Of a stretch of DNA of 64,000 nucleotides, positions 35,040 to 44,050 are shown piece after piece. Numbering within the stretch: the stretch's first letter is position 1; every line of letters starts with the position of its first letter. The position numbers and the translations under genes were made by a program. The notes under the pieces are model-generated. The model ran no database searches, had not been told where the DNA came from, and saw only the letters and a list, made by a program, of their open reading frames with translations. Source of the stretch: Symsagittifera roscoffensis. Its lineage: Eukaryota > Xenacoelomorpha > Acoela > Convolutidae. Location of the stretch: NCBI RefSeq assembly GCF_963678635.1, contig NC_087068.1, forward strand, positions 4,733,079 through 4,797,078, given 5' to 3'.

Positions 35040-36543
35040 TATACACTATTTTAAACTAACCAACGCAAATGACTAAACACCACAAATCATAAAATAACAG
35101 CATGAATAAGAAAAGAACACCAACGGTACCCGAACCGGATTAACCCAGCTTAATACTGGATAATTTATTCTTTTGAAGACTATTATAAAGTCAACGAAAG
35201 AAATAATAAAACACAAAAAAGTCGAAAGACAAACCCATACCAAAAACAATTTGATTTTTGAAAAAAGGACACAACCATAAACAACATAAGAAAGCCCAGA
35301 AAAAACCACCATATAATGTTAACACAAAACAGGACCCCTCAAAGAAACAGCACGAAATCATACTCCCACTCCTGGCCTAACCCACCAGAGAGGACGTCCT
35401 GAGCATGCTCTATAGTCGGCCTAACCCACAGGGCTACACCACGCTTTGTGACCACACTTTTATTTTTAATAAAAGGTACTCAAGGGTGAGTAAATCTTCA
35501 AAATAACTGAACTAAAATAAAAAGCTTTTGTGAAAACATTTAACCAAGATCATAACTAAAAAACAATTAACGAAAATTATAATATGTAAATCATAATATG
35601 CAGTATATAGATCACACATAACAGCAAAGACGAACATCCAAAGACTAGACGATCCCATCACAACCTGAACAAGAATGGCTACCAACCACAACCGACATGC
35701 CGCACACAATCAGAACTCAAAGGATTTGGAGTACGACTTGACTTCGCAGCAAAGGACCTCATTGAACCAGACCAATGACCACCTCGATGTTCAAGTATAC
35801 GTACAGATCCGAGTAACAAGGCATCCCTTCCAAACACGAACTTCACGCCATTCCCAGACGAGGTTGATCACAAACAACCCTCCACAAATGCAAGCAGAAA
35901 TGACATAGCAGAGCATTTTGGATTCTGGAATCTAAAACGATTTCATTTATTGGGGATCACATTCGTTGTTGAACGATAAAAGAAGATTAACTTCAGCGTC
36001 CTGGACCTTCCTTAAGACATTGGTTCTAGTCAAGGACCTCTCTTCTCGAGGAAACAGGGAAAAAATGATGTTCGCCACATACCAACGTTCATCATCCATC
36101 CTTCAATTGCAGAAGAAAAGAGATAAAACTCAACAATTCTGTAAACCCCGGATGGGTGGAACCTGATCTAAACTATGTTTCATTATTTTTATAATTTAGA
36201 CATTTAATCATTATAAAGTATTTAATATTAACCAATCACAATCCATCTAACTAACTACCCACTTATTTGTAAGTGCTGAAATTACTTGTAATTTCAGCAC
36301 CAGAGAGATTTGAATTTAACTTAGAAAATAGTTGCCTCTCCCGAGTACTTCAGCAGCCTCAACAATACCAGTATACTCTAGATCTATTGAGCCTAGCAGA
36401 GACTAGTTAAACACCCTGAGACTAGTAGTAATAAGAGTAAGATTAGGATCGGTATTAGACTAAGAAGTTGCACGAATCTATCCGGCCGAAAATAAGATAG
36501 TGTGACGAGCAGACGGTGTACCCTATCCGAAATTACTCTATGA
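35040..36543 (+). repeat. 3' LTR of the large retroelement (about 1.5 kb)
   Basis: It is colinear with the LTR at 2321-3713 from the purine tract to a shared CTATGA end, and with 1-708 in part. Shared landmarks are GAGGACGTCCTGAGCATGC (35391), the GCAGTATATAGATCA promoter block (about 35600), GTAAGTGCTGAAATTACTTG (36270) and the GCAGACGGTGTACCCTATC end. Its partner 5' LTR is not visible and may be lost in the gap at 18359-18558. Confidence 0.75.
35675..35908 (+). CDS. Small LTR-internal ORF, copy 3
   Basis: A 77-codon ORF starting MATNHNRHAAHNQ, with YDLTSQQRTSLNQTNDHLD as in the other two LTRs. Compared with them it carries two insertions of exactly 3 bp (near codons 3 and 40), both keeping frame. 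Residues 1-60 remain alignable with 287-505. The function is unknown. The pattern mildly favours coding constraint in the ancestor. Confidence 0.45.
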   Translation: MATNHNRHAAHNQNSKDLEYDLTSQQRTSLNQTNDHLDVQVYVQIRVTRHPFQTRTSRHSQTRLITNNPPQMQAEMT

Positions 36544-36571
36544 GATAAGAATAGCATACTTAACTCATTAC

Positions 36572-36629
36572 TGCTCCTTAAACTTTTAAAGACAGTCGGA
36601 ACATTCAGGGCTTCGCCCTGATACGAGCA
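36572..36629. repeat. 58-bp hairpin unit, copy 2
   Basis: TGCTCC and GAGCA ends, AAAGACAGTCGGAA, and a perfect hairpin TCAGGGCTTCGCCCTGA with a TTCG loop (36605-36621). It sits 28 bp after the LTR end. Confidence 0.6.
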
Positions 36630-36924
36630 GTCTTCTTTTGTTTCAAAATCATCATCGCCCTTTCAGCTATCCGGCTGTCAATTTGCATGGAGGCTTACAA
36701 GAAAAATGTTTTAATAATCTGACGTGCATCATTTTGATTTTTGCTATATTAAGAAATCAGTTTACAACAGGCACAATTTTTTGGGTCTTAACGACCTGCC
36801 AAACTGTAAAAATGTTTCAGCGTTGTCAAATTGCAACGAGTCTTCGCCTTTGAACAAACTAACAAATGTAAGCTTCACACTTTATATATAACATCGCGCC
36901 ATAATAACAAGTAAAATAATTATG

Positions 36925-37007
36925 ATAATAAAAAAAATTGAAATGCGGGGAAAGGTATGAAAAAGATTCATTTTCACACCTTTCCTCGCATTTCAAACTT
37001 TTATTAT
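36925..37007. repeat. Long hairpin: inverted repeat with arms of about 37 bp and a short loop
   Basis: The left arm ends GAAATGCGGGGAAAGGTATG and the right arm begins CACACCTTTCCTCGCATTTC; the AT-rich outer parts also pair. The loop is about 6 nt (AGATTC region). The left side resembles the 3' half of a family A MITE (ATAATAACAAGTAAAAT upstream), so this may be two head-to-head element ends. Confidence 0.7.
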
Positions 37008-37640
37008 TTTTATTTTTGATTAACTTTATTTTTGATGTTTCATTGATCTGCGCGAATTGTTTGCGGACTCAATTAAATGTTAGTAAAATTTTAGACGTTA
37101 TTATGATTTGCTGATCCGTGAGAATTATTTTGATGAATTCTCCTTCTTCATGTAATTCACAAACCTTGTATGCCATGTTATTCTATCGTTAACCGATATG
37201 AATGTTTTCAATGTTCTCAGAAGGTTAGCATATTCTGCTTGCTTTAAAACACTCGTCATTTTGACTGAAACTTGTGACTGAAACAGTAGCAACTAAAAAC
37301 ATGAATATTAGTGGATATGAACAAAATATAAAACAAAATTGATCGAGTTCGGTCAAATCTTAGAATGTTTGGCTGTCGTCTTTAGTCGATGAAAAAGTTT
37401 TTTGTTCGAAAAAAGTTTATAAAATCATAGCAAAGAAAACTTTGTGCGGAATACGCGAACAATTTTGTGTGTGCAGGTCTCGGGAATCCAGGGACAAAGT
37501 CTTCGAACATAGTAAAAAATTATGGAGCGATCGAAGAAAACAAAAGAACAAAGGAAGAACAAATGGAGAGTCCTTCATACGTTCACAATTCACAAAGGAG
37601 CAACTTGGAAGTAAACAGCCCAGCATCCACATCACGGTAG

Positions 37641-38140
37641 CGCTCGGGAGAGTTTAGTCTCCTCACTGCGAAAAGAGTTTTTTACTACAATTTAGGGGGT
37701 AGAAAACTAACGGAGGAGGTCCACCAAATCAAGTTTCGCCTTGTAGACAAATTGTTTAACCCTCACGCCAACGATCTCGAAGAGTCGACAACGAACTATT
37801 TTTTATGGGCAAATCTGCGTGAGTTTTCCGCCGTTGAAATTAGATATTGACTTTGATCACTTAAGCGATAAATGGGGAAGCGGTTTTACCTGTTGGCTCA
37901 GAGACTAAGTGGCGACTCTCAAAAAACGTATTAAGAGGCACACTTCATCAGAATGTGATCGAAATAATGACAAACTTTTGTGGATAATAGACGATGCCAC
38001 TCACCGTGGTCATTACCTGGTCACTACGACAGCAACAGCGTTGCTCGATCAGTTGTTGTGCGAACGTCAACTGGCGAGTACACTCAACCGACCCACCCCT
38101 ACCCCCTGAAACTCCTACCCGTTCTCGCTATCTTAGAGGT
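37641..38140 (+). pseudogene. BEL/Pao integrase C-terminal remnant
   Basis: An open frame without Met (37641-37850) reads GRKLTEEVHQIKFRLVDKLF then NDLEESTTNYFLWANL. This matches the pattern of BEL/Pao integrase ends (LTEEV, NDLE-LTPNHFLLG). It is followed in shifting frames by KLLWIIDDATHRGHY and VARSVVVRTSTGEYTQP (37970-38090), the pattern of the domain that closes BEL/Pao polyproteins. Frameshifts and stops break it. The LTR-like repeat starts about 240 bp downstream, as expected for a 3' pol end. Confidence 0.65.
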
Positions 38141-38381
38141 AGAGATTGTAAGCGCGTTGAAATATAAGTTCACCTCAGTACCCGTACCTTACAAAAACTT
38201 GGAAACCAGATCTGAGCATCGTAAAATCTTGCCTATTTCAGATCTTGTCCAGACATGGTGCATGTTTCGTTTGGACATGGACATGTCTGAATCAGGACTG
38301 AGGCAGGTATGGATTCCATCACAAAAGCAGATCTGCTCAAGACCTGATTCAGAACTGGGGCACGTGATTCAAACAACTTGG

Positions 38382-39063
38382 TAAGTTGTTTAAATGAATT
38401 TAACTTAGATAGGAGGTGAAACTGGACTTGCTACATACGCAACTTAGTTGGGATACCTATATTGAATATGGAATTCAAAAATTATGTCTTCAGGGAAAAC
38501 TCCGCTTAACGCCATGAGCAAGTTTACCTGCCAGGACTTGTAGGGACGATCATGACTAGATCTATAACTGAAGCTCAAACATAGCGGAAAAGTTACGGGT
38601 AGTCTACCTTAGGCAGAACAACTGCGCTGTGAGAGGTAACGGTTAAATCTTGCATTTACTCAGAGAACAGTTATTGCTTAGTCAGAATAAAGTCGTTTGT
38701 CATAGTTAACCAGATGACAGTTGATTTCAAAAGTTAGAGAGCAGGAGAATTAATTAGCTAAATTGTGTGAAAGTTGAATTAGAATTAGTCAAATGTGTGG
38801 ATAAACACTTAACTTTTGATTAAAATATTAAATTATATTGCTACCATTCAGAGCCCAATGTATTTGGACTTATATTGGAAATTATTGCGAGTGAGAATGT
38901 GAATTAGAGCGACGCAGCGACAAGAAAAATGACTAAAAGGGGCAGGCAACAAAATACAGATCAGAATAAATGGCAGCGTTTTAACCCTTTCGAGATTGTA
39001 CATATTAGTGATTCTCGGTCACGCCGCAGAATTCGCAACTCAAGGAACCACTTTGCGGTATCG

Positions 39064-39107
<44 letters not shown>

Positions 39108-39808
39108 TAGAGAAAAAAAAAACTAGAGAAGTCATCCCCTAAATTTACAGAGATTTATAAAATATGTCTCGAACGAAAACTTTTCGTTGGTCAGTTTTCG
39201 GCAGGTAAGATACAAGCAGCGGTTCTAAATTTAAAATAAGCTGAAAAAATTCTATGTTAGTCTGGGTGAAAACTCCAAATCATTGAAGGCTCAACCAGTC
39301 CTAGTTTCAAAATTACTCATCTACTGCTTAGAAGTTGTCTAGGAAATCAATTTGTTAAGTAGACGGAACTTACAGACAAAACTGAGGAGTGTAGCATTGA
39401 TCAAAGTAAGATGACCTAATCAAACAATAAAATTAAAATGGGACATTTCCATGCGCCAAAGGACGAACTTACCCGACAAAGAACGAAGAATTGTTCAATT
39501 AAGATACTGAAAATCTCCACCTGTTTCCAAGAGAAAAGGCCACGAGAGAAACTCGCTTGAATATCCTAGTGATCCTAGTGTTTTATTTTGATAAAAAGTT
39601 TTATTCACGTGTTTTTTAACTTAAGCTTTTAAGGGACGAACTGTCTAGTTTTTGTTCCGACTATCGATACGAAAGTAACGGAACAATTGTGCTCGGGTGG
39701 GTTTTTTTTTCTTCAGACAAATTTCGACTTTTTGACTGGTCATTTTTGACGGAGTTTTTAAATCATTCGAAAGGTATTGTTGTCCTGAGCCCCAATTTGA
39801 AAAATATT
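38382..39808 (+). repeat. LTR-like repeat, copy 2 (BEL/Pao-associated)
   Basis: This is the partner of 8103-10095 and lacks both MITEs found there, with single intact target sites at about 38747 and 39330. A purine run (AGGAGGTGAAAC) precedes TGGACTTGC at 38423, a plausible LTR start. It includes (GA)n at 39067-39115. The exact LTR end is uncertain; homology fades at about 39808. Confidence 0.7.
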
Positions 39809-39834
39809 TCTTGAATTTCACTTCATTTTCAGAT

Positions 39835-39873
39835 TGAATTTCAGAAAATATCAAGGGGGGACTGGAAAAGAGC
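39835..39873 (+). mobile_element. Family A MITE right-end fragment
   Basis: TTGAATTTCAGAAAATATCA followed by AAGGGGGGACTGGAAAAGAGCC-like sequence. This is the same right end as the element at 40386-40599. No left end was found. Confidence 0.55.
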
Positions 39874-40385
39874 CAAAAAAACTAATACGTTGAACTGAAA
39901 AATATTCCAAAAAACACTTAAGAAACTATTTATGAAAAATCTCGGGTTAAATTGGAGATATTTTTTTCGACATACTTTTTACTTGTTTCACATGGAAGGC
40001 TTTTAAGTGCACAATATTTGGATTTCTCAGTATCCACTTAATCCTTCTCCTCGGAAATATTTTCAAGCAGTGCCAAAATGCAAAAAAGCGGAACAACAAA
40101 ACTTAACATGCTGAACAAATTACTAAATTTGAATAGATTTACTCTGCATATCTCATATGATAACTTAGCTCGCTTAGTCAAATTTGCTTTTAAAACATCT
40201 ATCGAATAACACAAATTGAAATGAGGGGGCGGGGGATGAGAGGTGAAAACGCCAAATGATCAATTAAGTCGTGTGGTTCTCATATCCTGCCTAGTTGAAT
40301 CAGTCATCGCTCCGTAAAATTGATAATTTTGTGAAGTGCGCAATTTTAGAAAACCGCTTTGGAAAAGTTAAAAAATTTAATAATT

Positions 40386-40599
40386 GGCTCTTTTCCAGTT
40401 TCCCCCCTTGTTAAATTACAAAACAGAGATGTTCAAAAATTGTTCACACGGCAATTTGCATGTTAGAAATGTTATGAAAATTTGTTCAGCTGTTCACGCT
40501 GACACGCTTTAATGCAGTTTATAACATTAAAAATTATTCTAAAAAGACTTTCATGTAATGAATTTCAGAAAAAATGAAAGGGTGAACTGGAAAAGAGCC
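40386..40599. mobile_element. Family A-end MITE with a different interior
   Basis: A 214-bp element whose ends GGCTCTTTTCCAGTTTCC and GTGAACTGGAAAAGAGCC match family A. The interior (AAATGTTATGAAAATTTGTT and so on) is only weakly similar to the 9389/42068/43098 copies. A perfect 8-bp target duplication TAATAATT flanks it (40378-40385, 40600-40607). No ORF. Confidence 0.88.
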
Positions 40600-40994
40600 T
40601 AATAATTTTCCTGCAGTAGTATTAAAGAGAATTTTTTGTACCGTGCCCGTTTATGATAGGAAAGAGCCATTTTTTATCATCAAAAACTGCTGTTTTCTTT
40701 ATCCTTAGTTGATTCGCTTAAAATTGATTTTTTTCCCGCTTATTTTTCAAAGGCGGCAACTTTTCCCGCTCAGCTATATAGTTTAGCTTCGAAAAAAAAC
40801 TGACTGCGATCTTTTTATTGTTTTGTTAAAACCCCAAACATGGCTCGTAATGTAAGTATCAAATAACAGTCTGACAATCAATCAAAATTCAACTAATTTT
40901 GAAAACTTTACAAGTATAGGTTGTTCTATTTTGAAGACACCGCCTGGAACAAAAATCAATCTCTTCATATTTACATCTCTCATTTCCCCTTTTC

Positions 40995-41232
40995 GGCTCT
41001 TTTTCCTCCCCCCTCCCCACCTGCAAAATTTTACTAGTGAAATGTTGTTCACAACATCCGATTGTTACGAAAGTTGGCATGCAAACTGATTAAGCCATGA
41101 CAAACTTATTTGGTCTGCATGTTCAATCTTGTAAAAACTTCTCGTTTCACCATTAAAATGATGCTTATGTGATGTGTGTGGGTGTGTGTGGGGGGGGGGG
41201 GGGGCTCTATGGTGGGGTGGTGGAAAAAAGCT
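40995..41232 (-). mobile_element. Family B MITE just upstream of a host exon
   Basis: The left end is GGCTCTTTTTCCTCCC and the decayed right end GTGGAAAAAAGCT. Flanks CCCTTTTC and CTCTTTTC form an 8-bp duplication with one mismatch. The interior is of family B type in reverse orientation. A GT/G-rich expansion (about 41174-41203) lengthens it to 238 bp. It lies 100 bp before the acceptor at 41335. Confidence 0.8.
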
Positions 41233-41336
41233 CTCTTTTCAAAATATTCTCTTACAAGGCTGGGAGAAAAAAATGGAAAACGAAAGGATGCAAAAAAGGG
41301 GCTTTCTAATTTAGTTATGTTGAGCTTGTGTTTTAG

Positions 41337-42038
41337 GTTTTTGCTATTTTCCTCCTAAATTGGATGATGTTTCTACATACATCTCGCAGTTTGCACGATG
41401 ACACTGATACAAGGGGTATGTTTTGCATGTTCGACTTCCAATGTCCCCGAGCGACCAGCTGCGACAAGTTTAACAAGTGCAACAAACAAGAAACGAAAGA
41501 GAGAAATGGAGGTTCAGAAAATGAGGTTCAAGTAAACTACGAGACTACAGTTCATAGCAAGAAAACAACTCAGAAGCCGCCTGAAATTAATTGTGATATA
41601 TGCGACGACATCTCGGAAATGAATGCCACAACGACAACAACCGAGTCGACAACCACACCGACAACAAAACCTACAACAACAACTGAACCGACAACGACAA
41701 CGGCGACAACTGAGGCCACAATGACAACAACAACAACTGAACCGACAACAGCAACGACTATGTCATCGACAACAACTGAGTCGACAACGACAACAACGGA
41801 ACCGACAACGTCAACCACAGAACCGACAACGACCTCGAAGCCAACAACCACGACTACTTCCACGACGACAACAGACACCCCCATGACAATTGAGCCGATT
41901 GTCTTTGTACCTATAGAATGCAGTGTGTGTGAGAGAACGGAGGCCAAACAAGAGAGGCAAAATGGAAGTATGCTAAACACATCTGGCAAAATCAACTCCA
42001 TTTATGAGTCATGGCAAGCTTATACAAGAGAGCAGTAA
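41337..42038 (+). CDS. Terminal exon of a Thr-rich secreted protein with signal-peptide core
   Basis: The frame opens directly after the acceptor GTGTTTTAG (AG at 41335-41336, phase 0) with VFAIFLLNWMMFL, a hydrophobic signal-peptide core, so the Met is in an upstream exon. The module CMFDFQCPRATSCDKFNKC follows (C-x5-C-x6-C-x5-C), like the one at 58.0 kb. A Thr-rich mucin-like region (codons about 95-180) is bracketed by INCDICDD and IECSVCER. It ends in TAA at 42036-42038. I infer a secreted, probably O-glycosylated protein of 233 visible residues, paralogous to the large mucin downstream. An alternative start at the ATG at 41364 would remove most of the hydrophobic segment. Confidence 0.7.
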   Translation, partial: VFAIFLLNWMMFLHTSRSLHDDTDTRGMFCMFDFQCPRATSCDKFNKCNKQETKERNGGSENEVQVNYETTVHSKKTTQKPPEINCDICDDISEMNATTTTTESTTTPTTKPTTTTEPTTTTATTEATMTTTTTEPTTATTMSSTTTESTTTTTEPTTSTTEPTTTSKPTTTTTSTTTTDTPMTIEPIVFVPIECSVCERTEAKQERQNGSMLNTSGKINSIYESWQAYTREQ

Positions 42039-42067
42039 TTTATTGAAGGTATTTTTAAAGATTTCAG

Positions 42068-42278
42068 GGCTCTTTTCCAGTTCCTCCTTTCAAATTCAAT
42101 TTTGAAATTTTTATTTAACGTTGTCATAATGCAATGAAATTTGGCGTGGTGAACTAATCGACAACTGTGAACAGATTTGTTCTTCAAACTTTACAGCATA
42201 GCATCACGCATTTAGCCGTAATAACACGTAAGACAAACAGAAAACTTGGTATTTTGAAAGGGGGACTGGAAAAGAGCC
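42068..42278 (+). mobile_element. Family A MITE, 30 bp after the host stop codon
   Basis: A 211-bp element with ends GGCTCTTTTCCAGTTCC and GGGACTGGAAAAGAGCC and an interior close to 9389 and 43098. The flanks GATTTCAG and GATGATTT do not form a clear duplication. It would be in the 3' UTR of the preceding exon. Confidence 0.85.
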
Positions 42279-43097
42279 GATGATTTGAGCACCGAAGTTT
42301 TTTCTAATGGAAAACAGTAAGGGTTAGAAAAAGGAATCATTACAATCCACATTTTCGTCATCGAAGTTTTTGGGCGCTATTATAATTTAATCTTTTGTTC
42401 AACAAGTTGTTACGGTTTCTGTTAATTCATATTTTTATAAACTTCATTTGAATTTCATGCATAACAATTAAAAACCATGTTTTTGTGTATTTTTATCTGC
42501 TGTTTTTGTGCATACTTTTGACTCAAGTTTATGTAATTAAATATGGTTATGAGTATTTTTTTGAAAGTACTTATGACAGGTTAAAATTTCGCTTTGTAAT
42601 TTAAGTATTCCTATTGTAACAATTGATTGTTTTATTGAGTGAATGAAAGGCAAGGAGCATCAATGTCATTAGAGTTAGGGCTCATTTATATAATCAACTC
42701 CTCCCGATCCCCCCACCGCCGCCGTCTACTTCTCAAAAACTTATTTTTTTTACTAGTGCAAATAAAATCCAGGGGCGCTTGCTTTCGGTTCTTCAAAATT
42801 GGCTTTCTTTAATAGGGGAAAGGAAACAAGGGTTGCCGATTAATGTGCAAAAAGCATAGAATGTTCCGACCACAGTCTTTAAAATTGGACAACAATTTTT
42901 GAAGGAAAATTACTAGAAAAACATGAAAATATCGTTAGAAAAAATCATATAATTGGAAGATATATTTCTAATCTTCTGTTGCTCTCTAATTCAACTGTTG
43001 ATTGAAACTTTCTTTTGTTATTTTTGTTACCAACCTGTGAGAGAGTAGAATATTTAGATGATTCATGTCTAATTGTGGCTTTTTGCTTCGACAATTG
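42279..43097. other. Intergenic sequence
   Basis: AT-rich and non-coding. A partial, reverse relative of the 58-bp unit (GAATGTTCCGAC then AGTCTTTAAA) is at about 42859-42885. A C/G-rich patch (CCCCACCGCCGCCG) is at about 42710. No poly(A) signal is close to the gene at 42038. Confidence 0.4.
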
Positions 43098-43327
43098 GGC
43101 TCTTTTCCAGTTTCTCACCCCCCCCCCCCCCCCACTTTCAAATTCAATTTTGAAAAGTCTATTTAACGTTGTCATAATGCAATGAAATTTGGCTGAGTGA
43201 ACAAATCGGCAGCTGTGAACAGATTTGTTCTTCAAACTTTGCAGCGTAACATCACGCGTTTAGCCGTAATAACACGTAAAACAAACATAAAACTCGTTAT
43301 TTTGAAAGGGGGAACTGGAAAAGAGCC
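43098..43327 (+). mobile_element. Family A MITE
   Basis: A 230-bp element with ends GGCTCTTTTCCAGTTTC and GGGAACTGGAAAAGAGCC. Flanks GACAATTG and GACAGTTG form an 8-bp duplication with one mismatch. A C-run near the left end explains the extra length. The interior TTTAACGTTGTCATAATGCA is shared with the other A copies. Confidence 0.88.
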
Positions 43328-43846
43328 GACAGTTGACATTGGGGAGAAACTTTTTATTCTTTCTTTCCTTTTTTTGTTGTGCACCTAAAATCAGGTACTA
43401 AAAAAAGTCATCGCATTACGTCGAGTGATATGTCACTTTAAAGATATGCTGTTTTCGCCTATTATATTTTAATCCAAGCAACTCACCATAAAAGAGTTTG
43501 GAACGAAAGGACAAATTTGCTATTTACGCGTTAAAATGACTTAACTAATTTAATTACATTGCGCGCTAGTTGTTCCAAATTGAACAGCTTAACAATTTTC
43601 AAGCCTTGATAAATTATTTTTTTTTGAACTTGTGACATAATTTCAGTTTTAGACGGTTCCAAACGTGACTGAAGAAAAAAAACTCAACAAAAAAAACATT
43701 TCATCTTATCTTTGAAAGTTAAACGTAAATCTCTTCAATATTCTTTCCAGATTTTTTTGTCAAATTTTTATTAGCATTCCTTGGATCATATTCATTTTTA
43801 GGGACTTACAGTTTTAATCAATCATATAGTATAACAGGTCAAAAAA

Positions 43847-44050
43847 GGCTCTTTTTCTTTTTCAACCCCACCTGCAGTTTTTTATATTTGAAGTTACTGT
43901 TCACTTTTTCCGATTGTCATGAAAAATGACATGCAAACTAATTGGGCCTTGACAACCATGTTTGGTCTTCATAATTAACCTTGTAGAACTACTTGTTAGA
44001 CCATAAAATTCATGTTAGCGTGAGGTGGGGGCGGGGGAGGAAAAAGAGCC
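43847..44050 (-). mobile_element. Family B MITE
   Basis: A 204-bp element with ends GGCTCTTTTTCTTTTTC and GGGGAGGAAAAAGAGCC. Flanks TCAAAAAA and TAGAAAAA agree at 6 of 8. The interior matches the reverse-oriented B copies (GACATGCAAACTAATTGGG, GGTCTTCATAATTAACC). Confidence 0.82.

Larger units (their letters stand above)
18560..36543 (+). mobile_element. Large env-bearing Ty3/gypsy-type retroelement, decayed
   Basis: The order is gag-like ORFs with a zinc knuckle (18560-22471), aspartic protease (about 22850-24058), RT (about 24540-25474), RNase H (to 25906) and integrase (26022-28123). A Pro/Ser/Thr-rich frame (29315-30295), an env-like glycoprotein (30347-32807), a post-env ORF (32804-34518), a purine tract and a 3' LTR (35040-36543) follow. 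The PR-RT-RH-IN order is that of Ty3/gypsy (Metaviridae). At 18 kb without the 5' LTR it is very large, partly from two internal tandem duplications. Stops and frameshifts interrupt every gene. Confidence 0.88.
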
